Shown piece by piece: positions 9,403 to 18,731 of a stretch of DNA of 64,000 nt; position 1 is the first letter of the stretch, and every line of letters begins with the position of its first letter. This DNA comes from Lentisphaerota bacterium. Its GTDB lineage: Bacteria > Verrucomicrobiota > Kiritimatiellia > UBA8416 > JAIOPI01. The DNA is taken from assembly GCA_021413965.1 (NCBI GenBank), contig JAIOPI010000014.1:248001-312000 (forward strand), in the 5' to 3' direction. A program made the translations under genes and the position numbers. The notes under the pieces are model-generated. The model was given only the letters and a program-made list of their open reading frames with translations. It ran no database searches and was not told the DNA's origin.

Positions 9403-11244
9403 ATGAAAACCAATCCGGCAGAAGGCAAGATCCTGATTCATGCGTCGCGGGCACACGATTTGGATGCGTTCGAGCAGGACGCGCGGGCGGCCAAGCGGGC
9501 GGGCTTCACGCACATTCAAATCGCGCTCCTGAGTGAGCGGACCGATTTTCGCGGTGAGGACCAAGGCAGTCCCTGGTGCGAATGGTCCGTGCTCCAGTGC
9601 AGCCTCTTCAAGTTCGCCACGCCCCCGGGGCTGGAGGACGCGTATCCGGCGGCCTTCGTCAAGCGGCAGATGGCCTTCCTGAAGGCCCGCCACGCGATTT
9701 GCCGCAAGGTGGGACTGCGCGCTGCCTTTCACGGCATCGAGCCGCATTGGCTGAGCGAGCGCGTCTACGAGAAACATCCCCAGTGGCGTGGCTCGCGCTG
9801 CGACAATTCGCTGCGCACCACCGGGATGTTCTTCATGCCGAACGTGTTTCACCCCGAGGTGCTGGCGGCCTACCGGGCCGCCGCCCGCGAGATCACCCGC
9901 CAATGCCCCCTGATCGATGTCTTCTCCTTCCACACCAACGACGCCGGAGCCGGCATGCCCTGGACGAAGCGCCTCTACGCCGGGCCCAACGGGCCGACTG
10001 GCTATAAAGGCAAGGACATGGGCGACTGCGTCACCAATTTCATGCTGGCCGTGCGCGAGGGCGCGCTGGAGGCCAAGGTCGATGCGCGCGTGTTCATCGA
10101 TTGCCATTACTGGTTCAACGATGACGAAGCGCACCTGATCCGGAAGAGCCTCAAGCCCGGGGTTGGCATTCACGGTACGGCGCCGGGGCCACTCGCCGCC
10201 GAACATTCACTGGTCTGGACGCCCGGCTGGGGCACCGGCGGCGTCAATATGGATCCCGTGGTCGACCAGTATCCGACGCCGATGGAACTGGTGCAATCCG
10301 TGGCGACGCTGAAGACGTCGCCGTCACGGCGGTTCATGGTATGGGGCGACGGGCCGGCGTTCTTCAAGGCGTTTCGCGTTGCCATGGATCTGCCGGCGGC
10401 GCGGACGGAGCCCGAGCGTTGCGCGGTACTAAAGCGCATCGCGGAGGACGTGTACGCGCCGGAAGTCGCCGATGACGTGGTCGACGCCTGGTACACGCTG
10501 GACCGGGCCAAGCTGGCCATGCAGGTGGTTGGCGTCGGCACGCTCGATGCGGTGATGCTGCGCTGGCTCGTGCGCCCGTTTGTCGCCCACCAGGAGATGC
10601 TGACGGCGAGCGAGCGCGCGTACTGGGAGCCGTTCCTTTACCAGTCGCGCGAGTCCCAGTCGGAGACGCACCTCAATTACATCGATCTGGTAGGGGCCTA
10701 TCCGGTGGCCTACGACTGGTCGGATGCAACCAAGATTTCCTGCGCCATCGATGCGGTGGAAGGCCTGCTGGCCTCGGCGGCGAGCAAGCTGGAGGAGGCC
10801 GCACAAAAGACGGCCGTGAAGGCGGCGAAGGCGCTCCTCCTCAACGACGTCGCCCGGATCCGGGTCACGCGCTGCATTGTCCTGAGCAAGCGGCACTACG
10901 TCCAGTTGGGCGTGCTGATCAAGATGCGCGACGCGGAGAACGCCCTGCATCCGAAGACGGGCGCGGTCGGTGGCGACCAGCCCGACATGCCGGGCGGAAC
11001 CGTCGGGTCGCACGGACTGTTCTACATGCAGCGCGTCATGCGCTGGGAGTTGGACAACACCAACGAGTTGATCGAGTTGCTGCGCCGTGCGCCGGTCCCT
11101 CTGATCGTGACCAGCAAGGCGTACGAGGGTGCGCTCGTCATGGGCCCCGGCCTGCTGCAGCAACTGCAAAAGAAGGTGGCCGTGACGCTGAAATACTGGC
11201 GTACGGCCGATGTGGGCTACTATCGCCCGACGATGGGTGGCTGA
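9403..11244 (+). CDS. Uncharacterised ~613-aa protein, paralogue of the protein at 55411
   Basis: No named family is recognised. The start at 9403 (MKTNPAEGKILIHASRAHD) gives an N-terminus that aligns with its paralogue at 55411-57333. Both look like TIM-barrel proteins and share FxTNDxGAG followed by W and Y-x-GPNGP (here FHTNDAGAGMPW and YAGPNGP), an MGD/MGE segment about 15 residues later, RPFV, and a downstream YWxxF. The C-terminal ~150 residues are mostly helical. No signal peptide is seen. It follows the fucosidase by 121 nt and is closed by a strong terminator. The genomic partners are glycosidases and sulfatases, so a carbohydrate-active role is an inference only. The ribosome binding site is weak. 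Confidence 0.72.
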   Translation: MKTNPAEGKILIHASRAHDLDAFEQDARAAKRAGFTHIQIALLSERTDFRGEDQGSPWCEWSVLQCSLFKFATPPGLEDAYPAAFVKRQMAFLKARHAICRKVGLRAAFHGIEPHWLSERVYEKHPQWRGSRCDNSLRTTGMFFMPNVFHPEVLAAYRAAAREITRQCPLIDVFSFHTNDAGAGMPWTKRLYAGPNGPTGYKGKDMGDCVTNFMLAVREGALEAKVDARVFIDCHYWFNDDEAHLIRKSLKPGVGIHGTAPGPLAAEHSLVWTPGWGTGGVNMDPVVDQYPTPMELVQSVATLKTSPSRRFMVWGDGPAFFKAFRVAMDLPAARTEPERCAVLKRIAEDVYAPEVADDVVDAWYTLDRAKLAMQVVGVGTLDAVMLRWLVRPFVAHQEMLTASERAYWEPFLYQSRESQSETHLNYIDLVGAYPVAYDWSDATKISCAIDAVEGLLASAASKLEEAAQKTAVKAAKALLLNDVARIRVTRCIVLSKRHYVQLGVLIKMRDAENALHPKTGAVGGDQPDMPGGTVGSHGLFYMQRVMRWELDNTNELIELLRRAPVPLIVTSKAYEGALVMGPGLLQQLQKKVAVTLKYWRTADVGYYRPTMGG

Positions 11245-11258
11245 AGCAGCCTTCGCCA

Positions 11259-11295
11259 AGGCTCCGGCCGGAAGACGCCGGCCGGAGCCTTTGTT
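11259..11295 (+). terminator. Rho-independent terminator after the fucosidase operon
   Basis: A perfect 13-bp stem (AGGCTCCGGCCGG at 11259-11271 paired with 11278-11290) has a 6-nt AAGACG loop and is followed by TTTGTT. It lies 15 nt after the stop of the upstream gene and separates it from the metal-efflux operon. Confidence 0.85.
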
Positions 11296-11322
11296 GACAA
11301 CGCGCCGCAAATACCCTACCAT
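11294..11322 (+). promoter_or_regulatory. Promoter of the metal-efflux operon
   Basis: TTGACA (11294-11299), a 17-nt spacer and TACCAT (11317-11322). The ATG at 11331 begins 8 nt after the -10 box, so the transcript would be leaderless or nearly so. The -35 box overlaps the tail of the preceding terminator. Confidence 0.6.
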
Positions 11323-11330
11323 TCCGATCG

Positions 11331-11606
11331 ATGTCGACTTGGTTCAAGCGCGTGCTGCTTCTGATCGTCTGGACGACCGCCTTCACCGTGTCGGCGTTTG
11401 CCTGCCACGAAGACGCGTCCCATTGCGACGACGGCGACGCCACCGAGCACGTCTGTGTGTGCATCTGCCATGTCGGGACGGCCCCCGTTTCGCGGGTGGA
11501 GCGCATGATCTTTGCCCGCCTTTCCTCCCCGTTGATGCTCAGCAACTCCATGTCCTCCGGCCTGGACGTCCTTGCCGATATCGATCGCCCTCCCACGGCC
11601 TCGTAA
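11331..11606 (+). CDS. Small secreted Cys/His-rich protein heading the efflux operon, 91 aa
   Basis: A signal peptide (VLLLIVWTTAFTVSAFA) is followed by a dense run of possible metal ligands: CHEDASHCDD, then HVCVCICH. The rest is short and low in structure. Small Cys/His-rich proteins at the head of RND metal-efflux operons are often periplasmic metal binders or sensors, and position suggests the same here. It starts just after a good promoter, and the outer-membrane factor follows 91 nt after its stop. No specific family is recognised. Confidence 0.68.
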   Translation: MSTWFKRVLLLIVWTTAFTVSAFACHEDASHCDDGDATEHVCVCICHVGTAPVSRVERMIFARLSSPLMLSNSMSSGLDVLADIDRPPTAS

Positions 11607-11697
11607 CCGGGCGCGCCTGTGGCGCGCCCATGACGACGGCTTTTTCCCGGTGCTTGCAGTCGCTCGCACCCTGTCTGCGCGAATCGAGGGGGGGATC

Positions 11698-12942
11698 ATG
11701 TATCGTGTCATTCCTGCAGGAATTGTCTGTTGTGCGGTTCTGGGCTCGTTGGCGGTTGCGGCTGAAGAAACCATTGACGATCTGGTGGCGGCGGCGCTGG
11801 CCGCACAGCCGGAGTGGCGCGCACTCCAGGCGGATGGTGATGCCGCCCGGGCGGGTCTCGTCCAGGCCGACCTTCGCCCGAATCCGGAATTCCGGTCCGA
11901 GTTCGGCCTCAAGCGAGCCGATGCGGACGGCCACGCCGAGAGCGGGTACGCGTTTGGTGTCGGCCTGGAACAAACGTTCGAACGTCGCGGCAAGCGCGCG
12001 GCACGCTCGGCCATCGCGTCCGCCGACATGGCGATTGCCGATGCGGCGCGGGCCCGTTTCGCCATCGAATTGGAGGCCCGCGTGCGCGGGCTGGCCCATC
12101 AATACGCCATCGCCACGGCCGATGCGCAGGCGGCAGATGAAGTCAGCCGCCGCAGTCAGGCGCTGATTGAGATGCTCAGGCAGCGGCCGGCCGCTGGCGC
12201 CCCGGTGTTCCTCGAACTGCGCCTGGTCGAAGCCAGCCTGATCGAGTTCCAGTCCGCCCTCCGCGAACGCACGGCCCTGCGCGATGACTCACGCCTCGCC
12301 CTCAATACCCTGCTGGGCCGTCCTCTGGACAGCCCGATCACCATCCCGCGCCACATCGGCCCGCCCACGCGCCCCATCAAGGCTGAGGCGTTGGCGGAGG
12401 GCATCCCGGATGGCCCCCGGATGCGAGCCCGCCAGGCCGAGTTGGCCCGGATCGCCGGCGAACGGCAGGCGGCCGTTCTGGATGCGAAACCGGACGTCTC
12501 GGCCGGCCCCTACTTCGCTCGCGAAGACGCGGGGGACTCCGAGTCCGTTCTTGGCCTGGCGCTGTCCATGGAACTTCCGTGGCGGAATCGAAACCAGGGG
12601 ACGGTGGCCGCCGCGGGGGCCCGCGAGGTGCGGGCGCTCGCGATGATGGAAGCGGAGGAACGCGCGATCCAGAGCGAGTTGGCGCGGGCGCTGGCCGCCT
12701 ATGAGCGGGCGCGGGAGGCGTTGGACTGGGTCTCCAGCCAGCGCGTCGAACAGACGCACGCCGCCGCGGATCTGGCCGAACGGCAGTACCGTCTGGGTGC
12801 CATCGGCGTGCAGCTCTTCCTCGACCTGCAGCGCGAAAGCCTCAACGTCCAACGTCTCCGGTATGACGCGCTCCTCCGGGCCTGGCAGAGCGCACTCGAC
12901 ATCTATCTGCTCACGGGCGTGAAGCCCGAGGTGGAATCATGA
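11698..12942 (+). CDS. czcC: TolC/CzcC-like outer-membrane factor, 414 aa
   Basis: The ATG at 11698 follows GAGGGGGGGATC and opens a signal peptide (AGIVCCAVLGSLAVAAEE). The body has the two long alpha-helical repeats of the outer membrane efflux protein family (EWRALQADGDAARAGLVQAD, LRPNPEFRSEFGL, then a second copy with AERQYRLGAIGVQLFLDLQR). It forms the outer-membrane channel of a tripartite efflux pump. It overlaps the adaptor gene by 4 nt (ATGA), as expected for stoichiometric assembly. Assignment to CzcC rather than CusC follows the motif in the downstream pump. Confidence 0.87.
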   Translation: MYRVIPAGIVCCAVLGSLAVAAEETIDDLVAAALAAQPEWRALQADGDAARAGLVQADLRPNPEFRSEFGLKRADADGHAESGYAFGVGLEQTFERRGKRAARSAIASADMAIADAARARFAIELEARVRGLAHQYAIATADAQAADEVSRRSQALIEMLRQRPAAGAPVFLELRLVEASLIEFQSALRERTALRDDSRLALNTLLGRPLDSPITIPRHIGPPTRPIKAEALAEGIPDGPRMRARQAELARIAGERQAAVLDAKPDVSAGPYFAREDAGDSESVLGLALSMELPWRNRNQGTVAAAGAREVRALAMMEAEERAIQSELARALAAYERAREALDWVSSQRVEQTHAAADLAERQYRLGAIGVQLFLDLQRESLNVQRLRYDALLRAWQSALDIYLLTGVKPEVES

Positions 12943-13676
12943 GATACGCATGCTTGTGGGTCTTCGCGCTGGGCGTCGCGGCGTTGCGGGCCGAGGAGGC
13001 GCAACACGCACCGGGCGCAGTCGCCGCGCCGGGGGCCGAGTTCAAGGAAGGGCGCGGCATCATCGTCAGCGAGGCCACCAAGGCGGCGATCGGCCTGACG
13101 GTGACCGATGTCGGCGAGGAGCGTCTCACCACCGATGTGCGCCTGGTGGGGCAGGTCTATCGCACGGCGGGAGAGGTGTCGCAAAATCGCGGGGAGCGGC
13201 CGGGGTTCGCCCATGCCAGCGCGATGGTATCCGAGGCCGGCGCCAGGGAATGGGAGTCCTATCGCGACATCGCGTTCGATCTCCAGGGCGGCGTGGTCAC
13301 CGGTCGCGTCTGCGCCGTGGACCGGACCATGCTGGCGGCGGGGCTTCAACAGGTGGACCTGCTGCTGGAAATTCCGGACCCCGGCCGGACGCTCAAGATC
13401 GGTTCCTTCGTCCCTGCGCGGCCCCTCGATCATCGCACGTCGCCGGTCATGGTGGTGCCCCGCGCGGCCATCCTGCGGACGGCGCAGGACACGTTCGTCT
13501 ACGTGCATAACGGGGACGCCTTTCTGCGCACCCCCGTCACGCTGGGCGTCCAGGGCGCGGACGCCGTCCAGATCGTCGATGGGCTCTACGAGGGCGACGC
13601 CGTCGCCGCCAGCGCCGTCGAGACGCTCTACCTCATTGAACTGCGCGCCACCAAGGGCGGCGGACACTGCCACTGA
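12939..13676 (+). CDS. czcB: Short CzcB-like periplasmic adaptor, 245 aa
   Basis: The protein has a signal peptide (LWVFALGVAALRAEEA), a beta-barrel-like start (GIIVSEATKAAIGLTVTDVG), an adaptor C-terminal segment (VVPRAAILRTAQDTFVYVHN) and a Cys-His tail (GGGHCH). Membrane-fusion proteins of this class normally have 350-500 residues with a lipoyl domain and a helical hairpin. Here the hairpin appears to be missing, leaving a minimal adaptor. It overlaps the genes before it (4 nt) and is 12 nt from the pump gene. The terminal GHCH may bind the exported metal. Confidence 0.8.
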   Translation: MRYACLWVFALGVAALRAEEAQHAPGAVAAPGAEFKEGRGIIVSEATKAAIGLTVTDVGEERLTTDVRLVGQVYRTAGEVSQNRGERPGFAHASAMVSEAGAREWESYRDIAFDLQGGVVTGRVCAVDRTMLAAGLQQVDLLLEIPDPGRTLKIGSFVPARPLDHRTSPVMVVPRAAILRTAQDTFVYVHNGDAFLRTPVTLGVQGADAVQIVDGLYEGDAVAASAVETLYLIELRATKGGGHCH

Positions 13677-13688
13677 CAGGATCCCATC

Positions 13689-16600
13689 ATGATCAACGGA
13701 ATTCTCGAGTTCTCGCTCAAGCAACGGCCCTTCGTCCTCCTGGCCACCGCCGGTCTCATCGCGGCCGGCGTGTGGTCGGCCCTGCGGCTCCCCATCGACG
13801 CCGTTCCCGACATCACCAACGTCCAGGTGCAGATCAACACGGAGGTGCCGGCCCTGGCGCCGGAAGAGATCGAAAAATCGGTTACCTTCCCGATTGAAAT
13901 CGAACTCTCGGGCGTGCCCGGCATGCTGGAGCTGCGCTCGCTCTCCAAGTTCGGGCTCTCGCAGGTCACGCTGGTGTTCAAGGATGGCACGGACATATAC
14001 CGGGCGCGCCAACTGGTGAGCGAGCGCCTTCAAAATGTGCTGGATGAATTGCCGGGCGGGCTGACGCCCAAGCTGGCGCCGATCTCCACCGGCCTGGGTG
14101 AGATCTTCTACTATACGGTGGAGTACAAGCCGGCGGCCACCAACAAGCCCGCGACGCGCCGGGAACAGCTGATGGAGCTCAGCTTGCTGCACGATTTCAT
14201 CGTCAAGCCGCAGTTGCGCGGCGTGCCGGGCGTGGCGGAAGTGAATACATCCGGCGGCTATGAAAAGCAGATCGTCGTGATGCCGGACCCGGAAAAGCTG
14301 ATGAGCTCGGGGGTTTCGTTCGCCGAACTTGCGGCCATCGTCGGCGAGAATGTGAACAATGCCGGCGGCGGCGCCGTGCAGATGGGTGGCGAACAGATCG
14401 TCATCCGCACGGCGGGGCGCGTGCAGTCGGCCGCGGAGATTGCCAATCTGCCCATCAAGTTCCGGGCCGGTGTCGATCCCCTGCGGGTCCGGGATGTGGC
14501 CGAGGTTGGCGTCGGTGCCAACGTGCGCACCGGTTCATCCACCTGGAACGGGGAGGAGTGCGTCTTGGGCTCCGCCCTGATGCTGGCCGGCGAGAACAGC
14601 CGGATGGTGGCCAAGCGGGTGGCCGCCCGGCTGGGCGCGGTTGCCTCCCAACTCCCCGCCGAGGTCGAGATCAAGACGGGATACGATCGCACCGACTTGG
14701 TGGATCGCACCATCGCCACGGTGGAGAAGAACCTCACCGAGGGCGCCGTCCTCGTGGTGGTCGTCCTGCTGCTCTTGCTCGGCAATGTGCGCGCGGCGCT
14801 GATCGTCTCCCTCGCCATCCCCCTGTCCTTTCTTTTCGCCATCGTCGGCATGGTCCAGGGGCGAATCTCCGGCAATCTGATGAGCCTTGGCGCCGTGGAC
14901 TTCGGCCTGATCATCGACGGCGCCGTCGTCATGGTCGAGAACACCGTCCGCCGGCTCGGTCTGCGGCAGCACGAGCTCGGGCGCGTGCTGAATCGCGATG
15001 AGCGGCACGCCACCGTGCTGGCGGCGGCCAAGGAGGTCGGCACGCCCACCTTCTTCGCCGTCCTGATCATCACCATCGTCTACATCCCGATCCTGGCCCT
15101 CACGGGTATTGAGGGAAAGATGTTCAAGCCCATGGCGCTGACGGTCATGCTGGCCCTGGTCGGGGCGCTCATCCTGGCGCTCACCTTGATGCCGGTGCTG
15201 TGCTCCTACCTGCTGCGCGGGCGCATCCAGGAGCGCGAGAATGTCATCATGCGCCTGGCCAAGCGCGTCTACCGGCCCACCTTGGGGCTGGCCTATCGCG
15301 CCCGCTGGCTGGTTGTCATCGGGGCGATCGCGCTCTTCGCCTGGTCCGTCGTCATCTTCCAGAAGCTGGGCGCCGAATTCGTCCCGCAGCTCGACGAGGG
15401 TTCCTTCGCCACCCACATGATCCGGACGACCAGCATCGGCCTGGACGCCTCGATCGAGATGCAGAACAAGGCCGAGAAGGTGCTGTTGGCGAAGTTTCCG
15501 GAAGTCAGTTTCGTCTTCTCCCGCATCGGCACGGCGGAGGTCGCCACCGATCCCATGGGCGTCAACGTGGCGGACTGCTACATCTTCTTCTCGCCGCCGG
15601 AGCAGTGGCGGCTGGTGAACGGCAAGCCCATCACCAAGGACGCACTGGCGGACCTCATGACGGCCGAGTTGACCGTCCAGGTTCCCGGGCAGGCGTACTT
15701 GTTTTCCCAGCCCATCGAGATGCGCTTTAACGAGATTCTCGAAGGGACCCGGGCCGACATTGCCGTCAAGGTGTTCGGCGAGGACTACGCGGTCATCGAG
15801 CGCATCGCCTCCGAGGTCCGGGAACTGCTCGAGCAAATCCCGGGCGCCGCCGACGTGGAGTTCGATGCGCTGGGCAAGGCCCCCATGCTGGAGCTCTCGC
15901 CGAATCGCGAAGCCATGACCCGGTACAACTTGCACGCGCAGGAACTCAACGACGTGATTTCGCATGCGCTGGCGGGCGAGGAGATCGGCCTCCTGATCGA
16001 GGGCAATCGGCGCCACCCCATTGTGGTGCGCATGCACGACGACCTGCGCAAGGACATGGCGATCATCAAGAAGCTCCCGCTGCGCACGTCCGATGGTGGC
16101 ATGATCAGCATCGGGGAGGTCGCGGACTTCCGCGTCGAGGAGCGTGTCAACGCGATTGCCCGCGAATTTGCCCAGCGGCGTGCCGCCGTGATGGTCAACC
16201 TGCGCGGGCGCGACGTCGAGAGTTTCGTCCTCGAAGCCCAGGCCCGCGTGAAGGCGGACATCGACCTTCCGCCCGGATACTCCATCGAGTTCGGCGGCCA
16301 GTTCAAGAATCTGCAGGACGCCCGTGCGAGGCTGGCCGTGATCGTGCCCGTCGCCCTCATCATCATCTTCATCCTGATCTTCATTGCCTTTGGCAGCATC
16401 CACCAGACGTTGCTGGTCTACACGGGCATTCCCCTGGCCGTGACGGGCGGCATCCTCGCCCTCTGGGCGCGTGGCATGCCCTTCAGCATCTCCGCCGGCA
16501 TCGGCTTCATCGCCCTGAGCGGCGTCGCCGTCCTCAACGGCGTCGTGATGATCAGCTGCTTCAACCAGTTGCGCGCCCAGGGGCAAGGCGTCCGGGACGC

Positions 16601-16835
16601 CGTCCGCGACGGTGCGCTCATGCGCTTGCGCCCGGTCCTGATGACCGCCCTGGTCGCGAGCTTTGGCTTCGTCCCCATGGCGGTCGCCCATGGCGCCGGC
16701 GCAGACGTGCAGCGCCCGCTCGCCACGGTTGTCATCGGGGGCATCATCACGTCCACGTTCTTGACGTTGGTTTTGCTGCCCACGCTTTACGCATGGGTGG
16801 AGGGGCGAAAAGACAGAAAGGAGCAGGCCAAATGA
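13689..16835 (+). CDS. czcA: CzcA-type heavy-metal RND efflux pump, 1048 aa
   Basis: This full-length inner-membrane pump starts INGILEFSLKQRPFVLLA, with two large periplasmic loops and two sets of transmembrane helices (VLVVVVLLLLLGNVRAALIV; VIVPVALIIIFILIFIAFGS). TM4 carries DFG-x3-DGA-x3-VEN (Asp404 and Asp410), the pattern described for divalent-cation HME pumps (Co, Zn, Cd, Ni) rather than the Cu/Ag group. It works with the adaptor and outer-membrane factor to export metal using the proton gradient. The stop overlaps the next start (ATGA). Confidence 0.95.
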   Translation: MINGILEFSLKQRPFVLLATAGLIAAGVWSALRLPIDAVPDITNVQVQINTEVPALAPEEIEKSVTFPIEIELSGVPGMLELRSLSKFGLSQVTLVFKDGTDIYRARQLVSERLQNVLDELPGGLTPKLAPISTGLGEIFYYTVEYKPAATNKPATRREQLMELSLLHDFIVKPQLRGVPGVAEVNTSGGYEKQIVVMPDPEKLMSSGVSFAELAAIVGENVNNAGGGAVQMGGEQIVIRTAGRVQSAAEIANLPIKFRAGVDPLRVRDVAEVGVGANVRTGSSTWNGEECVLGSALMLAGENSRMVAKRVAARLGAVASQLPAEVEIKTGYDRTDLVDRTIATVEKNLTEGAVLVVVVLLLLLGNVRAALIVSLAIPLSFLFAIVGMVQGRISGNLMSLGAVDFGLIIDGAVVMVENTVRRLGLRQHELGRVLNRDERHATVLAAAKEVGTPTFFAVLIITIVYIPILALTGIEGKMFKPMALTVMLALVGALILALTLMPVLCSYLLRGRIQERENVIMRLAKRVYRPTLGLAYRARWLVVIGAIALFAWSVVIFQKLGAEFVPQLDEGSFATHMIRTTSIGLDASIEMQNKAEKVLLAKFPEVSFVFSRIGTAEVATDPMGVNVADCYIFFSPPEQWRLVNGKPITKDALADLMTAELTVQVPGQAYLFSQPIEMRFNEILEGTRADIAVKVFGEDYAVIERIASEVRELLEQIPGAADVEFDALGKAPMLELSPNREAMTRYNLHAQELNDVISHALAGEEIGLLIEGNRRHPIVVRMHDDLRKDMAIIKKLPLRTSDGGMISIGEVADFRVEERVNAIAREFAQRRAAVMVNLRGRDVESFVLEAQARVKADIDLPPGYSIEFGGQFKNLQDARARLAVIVPVALIIIFILIFIAFGSIHQTLLVYTGIPLAVTGGILALWARGMPFSISAGIGFIALSGVAVLNGVVMISCFNQLRAQGQGVRDAVRDGALMRLRPVLMTALVASFGFVPMAVAHGAGADVQRPLATVVIGGIITSTFLTLVLLPTLYAWVEGRKDRKEQAK

Positions 16836-17284
16836 AGTGGTATGGATACGCGCTCGTTCTCGTGGCGGGTCTCGAGGTGGCGCAGGCGGCGCCCTTGGCG
16901 GGAGGTCCCTCCGGGGGCCGGTTGCTGGACAGTTCACCGCGTGCCGAGTTCCTGGTGAACCCGGAGCGAAAAGTTGAAATCCGTTTCGTGGACGAACACC
17001 TGAAGCTCGTCCCCGCCGCGGGGCAGGTCGTCGGGATCATCGCCGAGGCCCCGGCCGGCAAGTCCAGGCTCGACGTCGAGCCGCGGGAGGGTGCCCTGGT
17101 CACCACCACGCCCCTGCCTGAAGGCGACGGGTACACGGTGGTGGTGCAGATTCGCGCCACGGCGGACGCCAAGCCTCAGAACTTCCGGGTGCCCCTGCAG
17201 CTGGAGCCCTGCGGCGACTGCCAGCGGGCGGAGTATGCCTGCACGTGTGAAAGCCACGCTGAAGATGCCGGCCACGGGCCCTGA
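16832..17284 (+). CDS. Small secreted Cys-containing protein closing the efflux operon, 150 aa
   Basis: The ATG at 16832 overlaps the pump stop by 4 nt, and AGAAAGGAGCAGGCC precedes it. A signal peptide (YALVLVAGLEVAQA) leads into a beta-rich ~100-residue domain (RAEFLVNPERKVEIRFVDE, GDGYTVVVQIRA). The C-terminus contains CGDC and CTCESH, likely metal ligands. No named family is recognised. Translational coupling to the pump suggests a periplasmic metal-binding accessory. Confidence 0.72.
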   Translation: MKWYGYALVLVAGLEVAQAAPLAGGPSGGRLLDSSPRAEFLVNPERKVEIRFVDEHLKLVPAAGQVVGIIAEAPAGKSRLDVEPREGALVTTTPLPEGDGYTVVVQIRATADAKPQNFRVPLQLEPCGDCQRAEYACTCESHAEDAGHGP

Positions 17285-17426
17285 CGGCCACGGGTGACGT
17301 TCGCGGGCACGGTGAATATTTCAGGCACCCGGCCGCTGCGGGTTTCATTGATTTTGTCCCCGCTCCTGACTATGTAGGGGGGGGGCGTGATCGTGCGGCG
17401 TGAGACGACAGGGGGGGCATCTCGAC

Positions 17427-18731
17427 ATGCAGGGCAGCACGTGGCAACAGCAGATTGCGCAAATTCCGGCTGTTAACACCCATACGCACGTCTATAGCCA
17501 CGAACAGTGCCAGCCAGAGCGCGAGGTGGTCGCGTACCTGCAGCGTCTTTACCTCGGCTGTATGCTGCCCTTCGCCGACCGGCAGGCCGCCGCCCGCGTG
17601 GCGGACGCGCAACGTCCGGATCGGGAACGATGGCGCCATCTGCTGACGCTCTGGCCCTACGTGAAGCACACGGGCTTTGGACGCGTGGTCCGGTTGATGT
17701 TCGACTCGTGGGGACTGCGCGGCGAGCTGTCGGATGCGGCCTACGACCTGGCGCGCGAGCGGTTGGAACAGCGGTCGCCGGACGTCAGCCGCCGCGCCTT
17801 TGAGGCCGCCGGCATCACGCACTCCATTGCCAACGTGGTGGGGCATTCCGAGCGGGAATGGGAAAGCATTGCCGAGTTCCTGACCGGGCGATTTCCGATG
17901 GATCCCGCCTTCTCGCACCTGTTGAGCACGGTGCCGCTGCATACGTTCCGAACGTCCGCGGACATCGCACAGCTCGGCCGGGTCACGGGTATTGACGTGA
18001 CCTCGCTGCGAGACCTTGAGCGCGCGGTGGACGTCGTGATCGAGGGCGCCGTGGCTCGCGGCATCGTCGGGCTGAAGAACCACTGCGCATACCGGCGCGG
18101 GCTCGACATCGGGCCGGCGGATCCCACGCGCGCCGAAGCCGACGTGGCCGCGCTGCTGGCGGCAAAGGGAAAGCCGGTTGCCGGGACCGTGGGGCTGAGT
18201 GATGCCCTGTTCCACCGCATCATCCAGCGGGCGGCCGATTTCAACCTGCCGGTGGCCATTCACACGGGCATGCTGGCCGCGAACGCCCACCCGCGCACCA
18301 ACGTGGCGCTGCTGGCGCCGGTATTCGAGGCTTACCCGCAAGTGCGCTTCGACCTCTTTCACCTCAACTATCCCTGGGTCGAAGATGGCCTCGCGATTCT
18401 CAAGCGGTTCCCCAACACGTGGGCCAACTGCGCGTGGACACACATCGTCGACCCGCATGCCGTCGTGGAATTTCTGCGCCGCGCCATCGGCACGATCCCG
18501 GTCAATCACGTATTCGGGTTCGGCAGCGATGGCTGGGTCCTGCCCGAGCCGGGGGTGGCGCACCTCGCCATCGCCCGCGCGAACGTGGCCACCGCGCTGG
18601 CCGGAGCGATCGAACAAGGGCATTGCGGGGAATCGGACGCCCTGGAAATCGCCCGCCTGTGGCTGCACGGCAATGCCATGGCCTTCTACCGGCTGCCGAG
18701 TCCTCCGTCGGCTGGATCCGCCACAACATGA
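17427..18731 (+). CDS. Amidohydrolase-superfamily protein, 434 aa
   Basis: The ATG at 17427 is chosen for the G-rich stretch 8 nt upstream. Metal-binding signatures of the TIM-barrel amidohydrolase fold are visible: NTHTHVY near the N-terminus, AIHTGM, FDLFHLNYPW, and FGSDGW near the C-terminus, where the Asp is the expected catalytic residue. The general layout resembles uronate isomerase and the amidohydrolase-2 (PF04909) group. It overlaps the following sulfatase by 4 nt, so it likely acts on a sugar or sugar acid released in the same pathway. The substrate is unknown. Confidence 0.82.
   Translation: MQGSTWQQQIAQIPAVNTHTHVYSHEQCQPEREVVAYLQRLYLGCMLPFADRQAAARVADAQRPDRERWRHLLTLWPYVKHTGFGRVVRLMFDSWGLRGELSDAAYDLARERLEQRSPDVSRRAFEAAGITHSIANVVGHSEREWESIAEFLTGRFPMDPAFSHLLSTVPLHTFRTSADIAQLGRVTGIDVTSLRDLERAVDVVIEGAVARGIVGLKNHCAYRRGLDIGPADPTRAEADVAALLAAKGKPVAGTVGLSDALFHRIIQRAADFNLPVAIHTGMLAANAHPRTNVALLAPVFEAYPQVRFDLFHLNYPWVEDGLAILKRFPNTWANCAWTHIVDPHAVVEFLRRAIGTIPVNHVFGFGSDGWVLPEPGVAHLAIARANVATALAGAIEQGHCGESDALEIARLWLHGNAMAFYRLPSPPSAGSATT

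Noticed and set aside
14535..16937. An 800-codon minus-strand open frame opposite the metal pump
   Set aside because: It is rich in Asp/His/Gly without any domain, and the RND pump on the other strand is unambiguous.
17285..17426. A terminator after the efflux operon
   Set aside because: A short direct repeat (GGCCACGGG) is present but no stable hairpin with a T-tract could be found.
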